Shown here: positions 7,242 to 15,272 of the stretch, piece after piece
How the letters are laid out: each line of letters begins with the position of its first letter
How positions within the stretch are numbered: the first letter of the stretch is position 1
Source: Oscillospiraceae bacterium
GTDB taxonomy: Bacteria; Bacillota; Clostridia; Oscillospirales; Oscillospiraceae
DNA length: 33,149 nt
NCBI GenBank assembly: GCA_022793095.1
Contig: JAAWCD010000048.1
Span: 1-33,149 of the forward strand
Direction: 5' to 3'
Notes under the pieces: model-generated
What the model was told of the DNA's origin: nothing
Seen by the model: only the letters and a program-made list of their open reading frames with translations
The model's database searches: none
Position numbers and translations under genes: made by a program

Positions 7242-7730
7242 ATGAACAACGAGCTGAGATTATTGCAGCTTCTGGAAGAGAACTGCACCTATACCGCCGG
7301 ACAGCTGGCCGCCATGGCGGAGCTGACCGAGGAGGACGTGAAGGCGGCCATCGCGAAAAACGAGGCGGACAAGGTGATTCTGGGCTACAAGGCCATTGTG
7401 GACTGGGAGCGGACGGAGCGGGAGGCGGTCACGGCCCTCATTGAGGTCCGGGTGACCCCCCAGCGGGGCGAGGGCTTCGACCGGGTAGCCAAGCGGATTT
7501 ACCAGTACGACGAGGTGGAGTCCCTTTACCTGATGAGCGGAGCCTATGACCTGACGGTCATCATCTCCGGCCGGACCCTGAAGGAGGTGGCCCGGTTCGT
7601 GGGTGAGAAGCTGGCCCCCATTGAGGACGTGACCGGCACGGCCACCCACTTCATTTTGAAGAAGTACAAGGAGAAGCACCTGATTTTTGAGAAGCAGGAG
7701 AAGCAGGAAGAGGGGTTTGTTCTGGAATGA
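7242..7730 (+). CDS. Lrp/AsnC-family transcriptional regulator
   Basis: A 162-aa regulator. The N-terminal helix-turn-helix spans ~1-60 (LRLLQLLEENCTYTAGQLAAMAEL... VKAAIAKNE), and the C-terminal RAM/AsnC ligand-binding domain ~65-145 includes VTALIEVRV and the conserved YLMSGAYDLTVIISG. Proteins of this family bind amino acids and control amino-acid metabolism. RBS AGGAGG lies 9 bases upstream. Its TGA overlaps the aminotransferase ATG (ATGA), so the two proteins are co-translated; a regulator sensing an amino acid made or used by its partner enzyme is a reasonable inference. The effector cannot be read from the sequence. Confidence 0.92.
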   Translation: MNNELRLLQLLEENCTYTAGQLAAMAELTEEDVKAAIAKNEADKVILGYKAIVDWERTEREAVTALIEVRVTPQRGEGFDRVAKRIYQYDEVESLYLMSGAYDLTVIISGRTLKEVARFVGEKLAPIEDVTGTATHFILKKYKEKHLIFEKQEKQEEGFVLE

Positions 7731-8905
7731 TAGACTACAATTCGATCCTCTGCAAGAGGATTCAAAATGTGCCGCCCTCTGGGATTCGGAAATATTTTGA
7801 TCTGCTCAACGAGATGGAGGACGCCATCTCCCTGGGCGTGGGGGAGCCCGATTTTCCCACCCCCTGGCACATCCGGGACGCGGGCATTTACTCCCTGGAA
7901 AAGGGCTTTACCAAATATACCCCCAACGCCGGCCTCAGCGACCTGCGCCGGTCCATCGCCCAATACATGAAGCGCCGGTTTGACCTGGATTATCAGCCCA
8001 TCGGTCAGATTCTGGTGACCGTGGGCGGCAGCGAGGGCCTGGATTTGGCCTTCCGCTGCATCCTGGAGGCAGGGGACGAGGTGATTATTCCCACCCCCTC
8101 CTTTGTGTGCTACGGGCCCTTGGTTTCCATGTGCCACGGGGTGCCGGTGCTGGTGGAGACGAAGGCGGAAAACGAGTTCCGCCTCACGGCGGAGGAGCTG
8201 AGGGCCGCCATCACACCCAGGACCAAGGCGCTGGTGCTGCCCTTCCCCAACAACCCCACCGGCGGCATCATGGGCCGGGCGGATCTGGAGGCCCTGGCGG
8301 AGGTGCTGCGGGGCACGGACATTATGGTGATTTCCGACGAGATTTACGCGGAGCTGACCTATGGACAGCACCACGCCTCCATGGCGAACATCCCCGATAT
8401 GTACGAGCGCACCATCGTCATCAACGGCTTTTCCAAGGCATACTCCATGACCGGCTGGCGGATGGGCTATCTCTGCGGGCCCAAGCCTGTCATCGCGGCC
8501 ATGACCAAGCTCCACCAGTACGGCATCATGTCCGCCCCCACCACCAGCCAGTACGCGGCCATCGAGGCCATGACCAACGGGGACGAGGACATTGAGAAGA
8601 TGAAGGCGGAGTACAACGGACGCCGCCGCTTCCTGGTGGAGGGCTTCCGGAAGCTGGGGCTGGAGTGCTTCGAGCCTCTGGGCGCGTTCTACACCTTCCC
8701 CTGTATCAAGTCCACCGGTCTGACCTCCGAGGAGTTCTGCGACCGGTTCCTGGAGGCCGAGCGGGTGGCGGTCATTCCCGGCTCCGCCTTCGGACCGGGC
8801 GGCGAGGGCTTTGTACGGGCCTGCTACGCCGCCTCCATGCGGGATTTGGACGAGGCCCTGAAGCGCCTGGGCCGCTTCTTAAAGACGCTTCCTTCTTTTT
8901 CTTGA
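7727..8905 (+). CDS. Class I/II PLP-dependent aminotransferase
   Basis: A 392-aa fold-type I aminotransferase. It shows SLGVGEPDFPTPWHIRDA at the N-terminus, the KYTPNAGLSDLR and VTVGGSEGLDLAFRCIL segments, FPNNPTGGIM, SDEIYAELTYG, the PLP-binding lysine (~237) in FSKAYSMTGWRMGY, and the C-terminal substrate arginine segment GGEGFVRACYA. The subgroup is aspartate/aromatic/alanine-type; the substrate cannot be fixed. It overlaps the Lrp gene by 4 bases. The normal protein would end near LKRLGRFL. Here the last residues (TLPSFS) and the TGA are encoded by a family A hairpin, the stop sitting in its loop. ThrH and DUF1015 follow, hinting at serine-family amino-acid metabolism. Confidence 0.92.
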   Translation: MIDYNSILCKRIQNVPPSGIRKYFDLLNEMEDAISLGVGEPDFPTPWHIRDAGIYSLEKGFTKYTPNAGLSDLRRSIAQYMKRRFDLDYQPIGQILVTVGGSEGLDLAFRCILEAGDEVIIPTPSFVCYGPLVSMCHGVPVLVETKAENEFRLTAEELRAAITPRTKALVLPFPNNPTGGIMGRADLEALAEVLRGTDIMVISDEIYAELTYGQHHASMANIPDMYERTIVINGFSKAYSMTGWRMGYLCGPKPVIAAMTKLHQYGIMSAPTTSQYAAIEAMTNGDEDIEKMKAEYNGRRRFLVEGFRKLGLECFEPLGAFYTFPCIKSTGLTSEEFCDRFLEAERVAVIPGSAFGPGGEGFVRACYAASMRDLDEALKRLGRFLKTLPSFS

Positions 8906-8936
8906 AAGAAAAAGAAGCAAAAAGAACTTTAAACTG
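8892..8936. repeat. Family A hairpin repeat (carries aminotransferase stop codon)
   Basis: 12-bp arms CTTCTTTTTCTT (8892-8903) and AAGAAAAAGAAG (8906-8917) around GA, then the conserved box CAAAAAGAACTTTAAACTG (8918-8936). The TGA of the aminotransferase is 8903-8905, in the loop. No T run follows. Confidence 0.9.
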
Positions 8937-8967
8937 TGTTCTCACGAACCATACCGCATGGCGGGGT

Positions 8968-9015
8968 GCAGGGGGCGGCCCGCCCCCTGCCAGGGTCCAG
9001 GGGCGGAGCCCCTGG
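8968..9015. repeat. Pair of GC-rich palindromes upstream of thrH
   Basis: A 23-bp palindrome with 11-bp arms GCAGGGGGCGG / CCGCCCCCTGC (8968-8990) is followed by CCAGGGGC-gga-GCCCCTGG (8997-9015). Intergenic repeats of this kind (GGGTCCAGGGGC...) are, from memory, common in gut Clostridia. They lie 24 bases before the thrH start and could affect the mRNA. Confidence 0.7.
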
Positions 9016-9038
9016 GAGACAGAGAAAGGAGACAGCCT

Positions 9039-9638
9039 GTGAAGATTGTCTGTTTAGATATGGAAGGGGTGCTGGTGCCGGAAATCTGGATTGCCTTTTC
9101 CGAGGCCACCGGCATTCCGGAGCTCAAGCGCACCACCCGGGACGAGCCGGACTATGACAAGCTGATGCGGTTCCGGCTGGACATTTTGAGGAAGCACCGC
9201 CTGGGCCTGAAGGAAATTCAGGACACCATCGCGGGCATCGACCCGCTGCCTGGCGCGAAGGACTTTCTGGACGAGCTCCGGTCCCTCACCCAGGTCATCA
9301 TTCTCAGCGACACCTTTGAGCAGTTCGCCAAGCCCCTGATGAAAAAGCTGGATTGGCCCACCCTGTTCTGCAATACCCTGGAGGTGGCCCCGGACGGGGA
9401 AATCACCGGGTTTCAAATGCGCTGCCCCCAGTCCAAGCTGACCACGGTGAAGGCGCTGCAAGCCATCGGCTACGAAACCATCGCCTGCGGCGACAGCTAC
9501 AACGACCTGGGGATGATTCAGGCAGGCAAAACCGGTTTTCTGTTCAAGACCACGGAGGCGATCAAGGCCGGTTACCCGGAGATCCCGGCCTTTGAGGAGT
9601 TCGGGGGCCTGCTGGCCGCCATCAAGGGGGCGCTGTAA
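9039..9638 (+). CDS. thrH: Bifunctional phosphoserine phosphatase/homoserine phosphotransferase ThrH
   Basis: A 199-aa HAD-superfamily enzyme. It has motif I CLDMEGVLVPEIW (Asp7 nucleophile, with the DxE form typical of ThrH rather than DxD), motif II ILSDTF, the downstream lysine region CPQSKLTTVKAL, and motif III ACGDSYNDLGMI. ThrH dephosphorylates phosphoserine and can transfer phosphate to homoserine, as characterised in Pseudomonas. The GTG start gives the expected MKIVCLDMEG and has AAGGAG 8 bases upstream; the longer open frame to the left crosses repeats. It is followed immediately by the DUF1015 gene, which suggests a serine-biosynthesis role. Confidence 0.93.
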   Translation: MKIVCLDMEGVLVPEIWIAFSEATGIPELKRTTRDEPDYDKLMRFRLDILRKHRLGLKEIQDTIAGIDPLPGAKDFLDELRSLTQVIILSDTFEQFAKPLMKKLDWPTLFCNTLEVAPDGEITGFQMRCPQSKLTTVKALQAIGYETIACGDSYNDLGMIQAGKTGFLFKTTEAIKAGYPEIPAFEEFGGLLAAIKGAL

Positions 9639-10934
9639 ATGAACGGGACAGCGGATATCCGCACCGGCTTTTCCCCGGCGGACATTCTCCTGCCCAGGGA
9701 CTGCGATTTGGAGCGCTGGTCCGTGATCGCCTGCGACCAGTACACCTCGGATTCCGGCTACTGGAAGCGGGTGGACCAGTTTGTGGGCGACGCGCCCTCC
9801 ACCCTCCGGCTGGTTCTGCCGGAGCGCTTCCTGGACAGCGGCAAGGTGGACCATTACATCCAGGAGATCAATGTCAACATGCGGTCCTATCTGGCGGAGG
9901 ATCTCTTTGAGCAGCTGCCGGACAGCCTGATTTATGTGGAACGGGTGCTGAGCGGCGGAAAGATCCGCCGGGGCCTGGTGGGCCGGATTGATTTGGAGTG
10001 CTATGACTATGGGGAGGACGCTGTTTCGCTGGTTCGTGCCACAGAGGAGACGGTGCTTTCCCGGATTCCGCCCCGGGTGACGGTGCGGCGGAACGCCGCC
10101 CTGGAGCTGCCCCATGTGATGCTGCTGATTGACGACCGGGACCAGACCGTGCTGGAGCCGCTGCATCTGCAAAAGCAGGGGATGGAGACCCTCTACGATT
10201 TCAGCCTGATGGAAAAGGGCGGACATATTTCCGGCTACCGGCTGACGGAGGAGCAGATCCGGCAGGTGAGCGGGGCGCTGGCTGCGCTGGCGGACCCGGA
10301 GGCGTACCGCCAGCGGTACGGCCTGGAGGGAGAGCAGCCGGTGATGCTGTTTGCCGTGGGGGATGGGAACCACTCCCTGGCCACGGCGAAGGCCTGCTAT
10401 GAGGAGAAGAAAAAGACCGTGCCCCAGGAGCAGTGGGCGTCTCTGCCCTGCCGGTACGCCCTGGTGGAGGTGGTCAACCTCCATGACCGGGGGCTGGAGT
10501 TTCAGCCCATTCACCGGGTTTGCTTTGAGGTGGAGCCCAGCGCGCTGCTGGGGGCGCTGCTGAAGGAATTTCCCGGCGCCGGGCTGGGCGGCGGGGATGC
10601 GGGGCAGAGCTTCCGCTACCTGTACCGCCACCACGAGGGCGCGGTGACCGTGCCCAATCCGCCCAGCCGCCTGGCGGTGGGGACCCTCCAGGGCTTTCTG
10701 GACCGCTATCTGGAAGCCCACGGAGGGCGGATTGACTACATCCATGGGGAAGAGGAGGCCCGGCGGCTGGGAAGCGGGGACAACTGTATGGCCTTCCTGC
10801 TGCCGGCTTTGGATAAGCGGGAGCTGTTTCCCGCCGTGATTCGAGGCGGAGTGCTGCCCTGCAAAACCTTCTCCATGGGGACCGCTAACGATAAGCGGTT
10901 TTACCTGGAGTGCCGCAGGCTGATCAGAGGATAA
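9639..10934 (+). CDS. DUF1015 family protein (COG4198)
   Basis: A 431-aa cytosolic protein of unknown biochemical function. Family features are DILLPRDCDLERWSVIACDQ near the N-terminus, then VFRPRDGG-like SGGKIRRGLVGRIDLE, LPHVMLLIDDRD, the conserved AVGDGNHSLATAKACYEE (~residues 237-254), YALVEVVNLHDRGLEFQPIHR and a late GDNCMAFLLP. The ATG directly follows the thrH stop (TAAATG). From memory, DUF1015 genes in Clostridia often sit with serA/serC-like or aminotransferase genes; that and the adjacent thrH suggest a link to serine metabolism. No catalytic role is established. Full family length; nothing looks broken. Confidence 0.88.
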   Translation: MNGTADIRTGFSPADILLPRDCDLERWSVIACDQYTSDSGYWKRVDQFVGDAPSTLRLVLPERFLDSGKVDHYIQEINVNMRSYLAEDLFEQLPDSLIYVERVLSGGKIRRGLVGRIDLECYDYGEDAVSLVRATEETVLSRIPPRVTVRRNAALELPHVMLLIDDRDQTVLEPLHLQKQGMETLYDFSLMEKGGHISGYRLTEEQIRQVSGALAALADPEAYRQRYGLEGEQPVMLFAVGDGNHSLATAKACYEEKKKTVPQEQWASLPCRYALVEVVNLHDRGLEFQPIHRVCFEVEPSALLGALLKEFPGAGLGGGDAGQSFRYLYRHHEGAVTVPNPPSRLAVGTLQGFLDRYLEAHGGRIDYIHGEEEARRLGSGDNCMAFLLPALDKRELFPAVIRGGVLPCKTFSMGTANDKRFYLECRRLIRG

Positions 10935-10989
10935 GCGCCCGCTTGCCTTTGGCGCACCCCCGCTGCACCGGCAAAAGGAGGAGTCCCTT

Positions 10990-11868
10990 ATGTCCACCCT
11001 GACCCTTTCCGCCTGCGCGAAACTGAATCTGACCCTGGACGTGGCGGGCCGCAGGCCCGACGGCTACCATGAAATGCGGATGGTGATGCAGTCCGTCTCC
11101 CTCGCGGATGAAATCACGCTGGACTTCGGAACCAGCCAGGGCATTTCGGTCCGCACCAATCTGGGCTTTCTCCCCAACGACCGGCGGAACCTGGCCTGGT
11201 CCGCCGCCGCCGCCTTTGAGGCCGCGGTCAAACAGCCCGTCAACGTGACCGTCTCCATTCGCAAACAGATCCCGGTCTGCGCCGGCACCGGCGGCGGCAG
11301 CAGCGACGCCGCCGCCGTGCTGCGGGGGCTGAACCAGCACTATCAGACCGGCCTCACCCCCTTGGAGCTGGCCCGGCTGGGGGAGGCGGTGGGGTCTGAT
11401 GTGCCCTACTGTGTGCTGGGCGGCACCGCCCTGGCCGGGGGCAGGGGCGAAGTCCTCACGCCCCTGCCGGACCTGCCGGACTGCTGGCTGGTGCTGTGCA
11501 AACCCGCCTTTTCTATCTCTACTCCGGAGCTGTTCCACGCGGCGGATGCCGTCCGCCTCCGCTGCCACCCGGACACAACCGGCGTTTTGCAGGCCCTGGA
11601 GGCAGGAGACCTGACCGGCGTGGCCCGCCGGATGTACAATGTGTTTGAGGACGTGCTGCCCATCTCCCGGGCCAACGAGGTTCAAAGCATCAAAAGCGCT
11701 CTGCTCAGCTGCGGGGCGCTGGGAGCCTGCATGAGCGGCACCGGCCCCACCGTCTTCGGCCTGTTCGCTGAGGAGGAGGCCGCCCGGAAGGCCTGGCAGA
11801 GCCTGCGGGCGCTGTATCAGGACACCTTCCTGACCCGGCCAGCGGGCAGCGGGCGAACCCCAAAGTGA
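10990..11868 (+). CDS. ispE: 4-diphosphocytidyl-2-C-methyl-D-erythritol kinase
   Basis: A 292-aa GHMP kinase of the MEP isoprenoid pathway that phosphorylates CDP-methylerythritol. It shows the N-terminal CAKLNLTLDVAGRRPDGYHEM, the glycine-rich ATP loop PVCAGTGGGSSDAAA (~residues 95-109; homologues commonly have GLGGGSSDAAA, so CAGT is slightly divergent), VGSDVPYCVLGGTAL, and motif 3 GACMSGTGPTVFGLF. RBS AAAAGGAGG lies upstream of ATG 10990. The 55-base gap after the DUF1015 gene holds no promoter I can see, so it is probably in the same transcript. Later MEP genes are not nearby. Confidence 0.95.
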   Translation: MSTLTLSACAKLNLTLDVAGRRPDGYHEMRMVMQSVSLADEITLDFGTSQGISVRTNLGFLPNDRRNLAWSAAAAFEAAVKQPVNVTVSIRKQIPVCAGTGGGSSDAAAVLRGLNQHYQTGLTPLELARLGEAVGSDVPYCVLGGTALAGGRGEVLTPLPDLPDCWLVLCKPAFSISTPELFHAADAVRLRCHPDTTGVLQALEAGDLTGVARRMYNVFEDVLPISRANEVQSIKSALLSCGALGACMSGTGPTVFGLFAEEEAARKAWQSLRALYQDTFLTRPAGSGRTPK

Positions 11869-11901
11869 GCATTGGGATAAAAACAATAAAGGAGCAACAA
11901 C

Positions 11902-13500
11902 ATGATCACCGTTTCCGACCTGACCCTGCAATACGGCGGCACGCCGCTGTTTTCCCATGTGGACCTTCAATTCACACAGGGAAATTGCTACGGCATCATT
12001 GGCGCCAACGGCGCGGGGAAGTCCACCTTCCTGAAAATTCTCTCCGGCGAGCTGGACTCCACCAAGGGCGGCGTGTCCATCCTGCCCAACGTCCGCATGT
12101 CCGTGCTGAAGCAGGACCAGAACATGTACAACGACTACACCGTGATGGATACCGTCATCATGGGCAACAAGCGGCTTTACGACATCGGCAAGCAGAAGGA
12201 AGCCCTGTACGCCAAGGAGGAGATGACCGACGAGGACGGCATGCTGGCCTGCGAGCTGGAGGCGGAGTACGCCGAGCTGGGCGGCTGGGAGTCCGAGTCT
12301 GACGCCTCCCGGATTCTCCAGGGCCTGGGGATTCCGGTGGACCTGCATTACGAGCAGATGGCGTCCATGGACGGCCGGGATAAAGTGAAGGTGCTGCTGG
12401 CGCAGGCCCTGTTCGGCAATCCGGACATTCTGATGATGGACGAGCCCACCAACAACCTGGATATCAACGCGGTCAACTGGCTGGAGGACTTCCTGCTGGA
12501 TTTCCCCGGCACGGTCATCGTGGTCAGCCACGACCGGCACTTCCTCAACACCATCTGCACCCATATTGTGGACATCGACTACAACAAAATCAAGATGTAC
12601 GTGGGCAACTACGAATTCTGGTATGAGTCCTCCGAGCTGATGCAGAACCTCATCAAGAACCTGAACAAGAAGAATGAGGAGAAAATCAAGGAATTGCAGG
12701 AGTTCATCTCCCGCTTCTCCGCCAACAAGTCCAAGTCCAAGCAGGCCACGTCCCGCCGGAAGCTGCTGGAGAAGCTGACGGTGGAGGAGATGCCCGCCTC
12801 CTCCCGCCGGTATCCCTGGGTGGCCTTCAAGCCGGACCGGGAGGTGGGCAAGGACATCCTCTTCGTCACCGATGTGAGCAAGACCATCGACGGGGTGAAG
12901 GTGCTGGACAAGGTTTCCTTCATCGTCAACCACGACGACAAGATTGCCCTGGTGGGAGACAACGAGCTGGCCCACACCACCCTGTTCCAGCTGCTGATGG
13001 GGGAGCTGGAGCCGGATGAGGGCACCATCAAATGGGGCCAGACCACCAGCCAGTCCTACTTCCCCAAGGACAATTCCCCCTATTTCAACGACTGCAAGGA
13101 CAACCTGGTGGAATGGCTCCGCCAGTTCTCCCCGGACCCTCAGGAGAGCTATCTCCGGGGCTTCCTGGGCCGGATGCTGTTCTCCGGCGAGGATGTGTAC
13201 AAGCCGGTGCAGGTGCTTTCCGGCGGCGAGAAGGTGCGGTGCATGCTGTCCCGGATGATGCTGTCCGGGGCCAATGTGCTGCTGCTGGACCAGCCCACCA
13301 ACCACCTGGATCTGGAGTCCATCGCGGCGCTGAACAACGGGCTGATGGACGTGAAGTGCAACATGCTGCTGGCCTCCCACGACCACCAGATGATTCAATC
13401 CGTGTGCAACCGGGTCTTTGACTTCACCCCGGACGGGAAGCTCATTGACCGCCGGATGACCTATGACGAGTATCTGGCCGCGAATGCGCCGGAAAACTAA
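11902..13500 (+). CDS. ABC-F family ATPase (YkpA/YbiT-like)
   Basis: A 532-aa soluble protein with two ATP-binding domains and no membrane segment. NBD1 has Walker A GANGAGKST (~34-42), a degenerate signature MDGRDKVKVLLAQALF, and Walker B ILMMDEPTNNLD. The linker ~235-300 is charged and helical. NBD2 has a degenerate Walker A (GDNELAHTT, ~351), an intact LSGGEKVR, and LLLDQPTNHLD, where the catalytic Glu is Gln. From memory the degenerate first signature and second Walker A also occur in the YkpA/YbiT branch. ABC-F proteins act on the ribosome; the role of this branch is not well defined. RBS AAAGGAGC lies 8 bases before the ATG. The stop TAA is the left flank of a 161-bp repeat element. Confidence 0.92.
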   Translation: MITVSDLTLQYGGTPLFSHVDLQFTQGNCYGIIGANGAGKSTFLKILSGELDSTKGGVSILPNVRMSVLKQDQNMYNDYTVMDTVIMGNKRLYDIGKQKEALYAKEEMTDEDGMLACELEAEYAELGGWESESDASRILQGLGIPVDLHYEQMASMDGRDKVKVLLAQALFGNPDILMMDEPTNNLDINAVNWLEDFLLDFPGTVIVVSHDRHFLNTICTHIVDIDYNKIKMYVGNYEFWYESSELMQNLIKNLNKKNEEKIKELQEFISRFSANKSKSKQATSRRKLLEKLTVEEMPASSRRYPWVAFKPDREVGKDILFVTDVSKTIDGVKVLDKVSFIVNHDDKIALVGDNELAHTTLFQLLMGELEPDEGTIKWGQTTSQSYFPKDNSPYFNDCKDNLVEWLRQFSPDPQESYLRGFLGRMLFSGEDVYKPVQVLSGGEKVRCMLSRMMLSGANVLLLDQPTNHLDLESIAALNNGLMDVKCNMLLASHDHQMIQSVCNRVFDFTPDGKLIDRRMTYDEYLAANAPEN

Positions 13501-13660
13501 GAAGCTGTACCAATAGCCTCAGCGCGCGTCCTTGCGGCCAAAATGGCCGTTGGCATCGTTAAAAAAGCTTGAAATACATCCAGTATTCCTGCGCTTTTTT
13601 GCCTTGCCAACAACGATTTTGGCTCGCAACTTCCCGCACTTCACCTAATGGTACAGCTTC
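13500..13660. mobile_element. 161-bp MITE-like element, copy 1 (family C)
   Basis: Terminal inverted repeats AGAAGCTGTACCAATAG (13500-13516) and CTAATGGTACAGCTTC (13645-13660) match at all but one position. TA is present on each side (13498-13499 and 13661-13662). The interior is also imperfectly self-complementary (GGCCAAAAT... against ATTTTGGCTCGC), so the whole element can fold into one long hairpin. No coding capacity. The second copy at 18972-19132 has the same length, ends and flanks. TA flanks would suit a Tc1/mariner (IS630)-type mobiliser; none is in the window. Confidence 0.8.
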
Positions 13661-13916
13661 TAAAAGACCGGCCCTGGAATCCGAAAAAGATTCCGGGGCT
13701 GATTTTTCGCGGAAAGACCGGTCGTAAATCAGTGGTTCCCCAGGGGCACGGCGGGGGCAGGGTCCGATGAGGTCATCGGGCTCTGCATGCGGCAGTGAAC
13801 CGGATCCGGTACGTCGGGCTTTGCAAGATAAACATCCTGTTCCGCCGGGAACCTTTTCTTCCCAAACCTCGTCTATATCAGCAGAATTCCAAAAAACCGG
13901 AAGGGAGGCGGGGCAA
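13661..13916. other. Intergenic region before MFS gene with hairpins
   Basis: About 255 bases. It holds a hairpin around 13672-13700 (CTGGAATC/GATTCCGG arms, then TGATTTTTC, a weak plus-strand terminator candidate) and a family B hairpin at 13757-13786. I see no gene here and no clear promoter for the MFS gene. Confidence 0.5.
13757..13786. repeat. Family B hairpin repeat (divergent copy)
   Basis: Arms GCAGGGTCCGATG and CATCGGGCTCTGC around AGGT pair over 13 positions, two of them G-T. The core CCGATG-nGGT-CATCGG matches the other family B copies. Confidence 0.75.
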
Positions 13917-14915
13917 ATGAAGCCCAAAGCCTTGCTTGCCTATTCCCTGGGACATTTCTGGGTGGACTTCAGCTGCGCGCTGCTGATGTTCTCTCTGTCC
14001 GGACAGGGGGACTGGGCGCTGTGTGTGCTGCTCTATAACTTCAGCGCCTTCGCCCTGCAAATGCCCATCGGCCTGCTGGCGGACCAGTGGAACAGGAACA
14101 GCCGGACCGCGGCGCTGGGCTGTGGGCTGGCCGCGCTGGGGTGGGCCCTTTCTCCGATCCCTGTGGCCGCGGCGCTCTCGGCGGGGCTGGGAAATGCCTG
14201 TTTTCATGTGGGCGGCGGTATTCAGGTGCTGGAGGACGGCGGGGACAGGGCCGCGCCTTTGGGCGTTTTTGTTTCTCCGGGCGCGTTCGGCATTTTCTTC
14301 GGCACGCTGCTGGGCCGTTCGTCCGGGTTTTCCGGCTTGGCCGCTGCTGCGGGCCTGCTGGGCTTCGCGCTTGGCTTTTGCTTGCTGGAGTCCCGCGGGG
14401 AAGGAAAACCCGCTCCGTCAGCCCGGGACCTGAACCGGAACGTCCTGTGGGCGCTGGCCTGCTGTTTTCTGGTCGTGGTGCTGCGCTCCTACCTGGGCAT
14501 GATTCTGTCCTTCCCCTGGAAGACGGGAGCCTGGAGCCTTTGGGTGATCTGCGCGGTCGTCTCCGGCAAGGCGGCAGGGGGCTTCCTGGGGGACCGGCTG
14601 GGGATGCTTCCGGCGTCGGTTCTGTCCCTGGGCCTGTCAACGGTCCTGTTCTGCCTGAGCGGCTTCCCCCTGGCCGGAACCGCGGCGGTGTTCTTCTTCA
14701 ACATGACCATGCCCATCACGCTGTGGGCGGCGGCACAGCTGCTCCCGGACCGAAAGGGGTTTGCCTTTGGCATGCTGACCTTCGCCCTGTTCCTGGGCTT
14801 TCTGCCCGTCTGGCTGGGGTGGCCTCCTCTGCTCCACGGCGGGAGCGGCTACGCGGTTGGAGCGCTGTGCTCGCTGGCCCTGCTGGTCCTGGGGCTGAAG
14901 CGGGGGCGGTTTTGA
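13917..14915 (+). CDS. MFS-type transporter
   Basis: A 332-aa integral membrane protein with about ten or eleven hydrophobic segments, beginning LLAYSLGHFWVDFSCALLMF. The N-terminal GHFWVDF pattern and the LQMPIGLLADQW loop (motif A-like) resemble the fosmidomycin-resistance branch of MFS permeases. It is shorter than the usual ~400 aa, with a compact second half; an N-terminal truncation is not evident, because AGGGAGG lies 7-8 bases before ATG 13917. The substrate is unknown. Its TGA overlaps the next ATG (TGATG), so the small downstream membrane protein is coupled to it. Confidence 0.8.
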   Translation: MKPKALLAYSLGHFWVDFSCALLMFSLSGQGDWALCVLLYNFSAFALQMPIGLLADQWNRNSRTAALGCGLAALGWALSPIPVAAALSAGLGNACFHVGGGIQVLEDGGDRAAPLGVFVSPGAFGIFFGTLLGRSSGFSGLAAAAGLLGFALGFCLLESRGEGKPAPSARDLNRNVLWALACCFLVVVLRSYLGMILSFPWKTGAWSLWVICAVVSGKAAGGFLGDRLGMLPASVLSLGLSTVLFCLSGFPLAGTAAVFFFNMTMPITLWAAAQLLPDRKGFAFGMLTFALFLGFLPVWLGWPPLLHGGSGYAVGALCSLALLVLGLKRGRF

Positions 14916-15241
14916 TGGACCTGTTTCTTTCCCTGGCGGGGTCCCTCATTCTGACCCTCCTGCTGGAGCTGGGGCTTGCCCTCCTGTGGGGGGTCAAGGG
15001 GGAGGACTTGACCACGGTGGCGCTGGCCAATGTGCTGACCAACCCGGTTGTGGTGCTGTGCCATCATGTTACAGGCTGGTACGCGCCTGGGTTCCGGACT
15101 GCCGTCACGCTGGCCCTGGAGCTGGGGGCGGTCCTGGTGGAGGGGCTGGTTTACGGCCGCCGCAGCCGGATTGTCCGGCCGCTGGCCTTCTCCCTGTGGG
15201 CCAACGCCGTTTCCTTCCTCACCGGGCTGCTGCTGTTTTGA
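14915..15241 (+). CDS. Small membrane protein, function unknown
   Basis: 108 aa with about three hydrophobic helices: FLSLAGSLILTLLLELGLALLWG, VALANVLTNPVVVLC and LALELGAVLVEGLVYG, plus a hydrophobic C-terminus ANAVSFLTGLLLF. The LTNPVVVL motif recalls a family of small integral membrane proteins seen in Firmicutes, but I cannot name it. The ATG overlaps the MFS stop by one base, which supports its being a real gene expressed with the transporter. Confidence 0.7.
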   Translation: MDLFLSLAGSLILTLLLELGLALLWGVKGEDLTTVALANVLTNPVVVLCHHVTGWYAPGFRTAVTLALELGAVLVEGLVYGRRSRIVRPLAFSLWANAVSFLTGLLLF

Positions 15242-15272
15242 CAAGCTGATGGAAGAGAAAAGAGGTATGTTT

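Noticed and set aside
8892-8936. Family A hairpins as ordinary intrinsic terminators
   Set aside because: The stems are often A/T-rich with very short loops and are followed by GCAAAAAGAAC rather than a T run. They may still influence termination, but not by the standard mechanism.
9054-10997. A 647-codon minus-strand open frame
   Set aside because: Antisense shadow of thrH and the DUF1015 gene; no RBS and no protein-like motifs.
10924-13398. An 824-codon open frame on the minus strand
   Set aside because: It lies wholly antisense to ispE and the ABC-F gene, is rich in His/Gln/Val/Leu as expected of a shadow frame in GC-rich DNA, and resembles no family.
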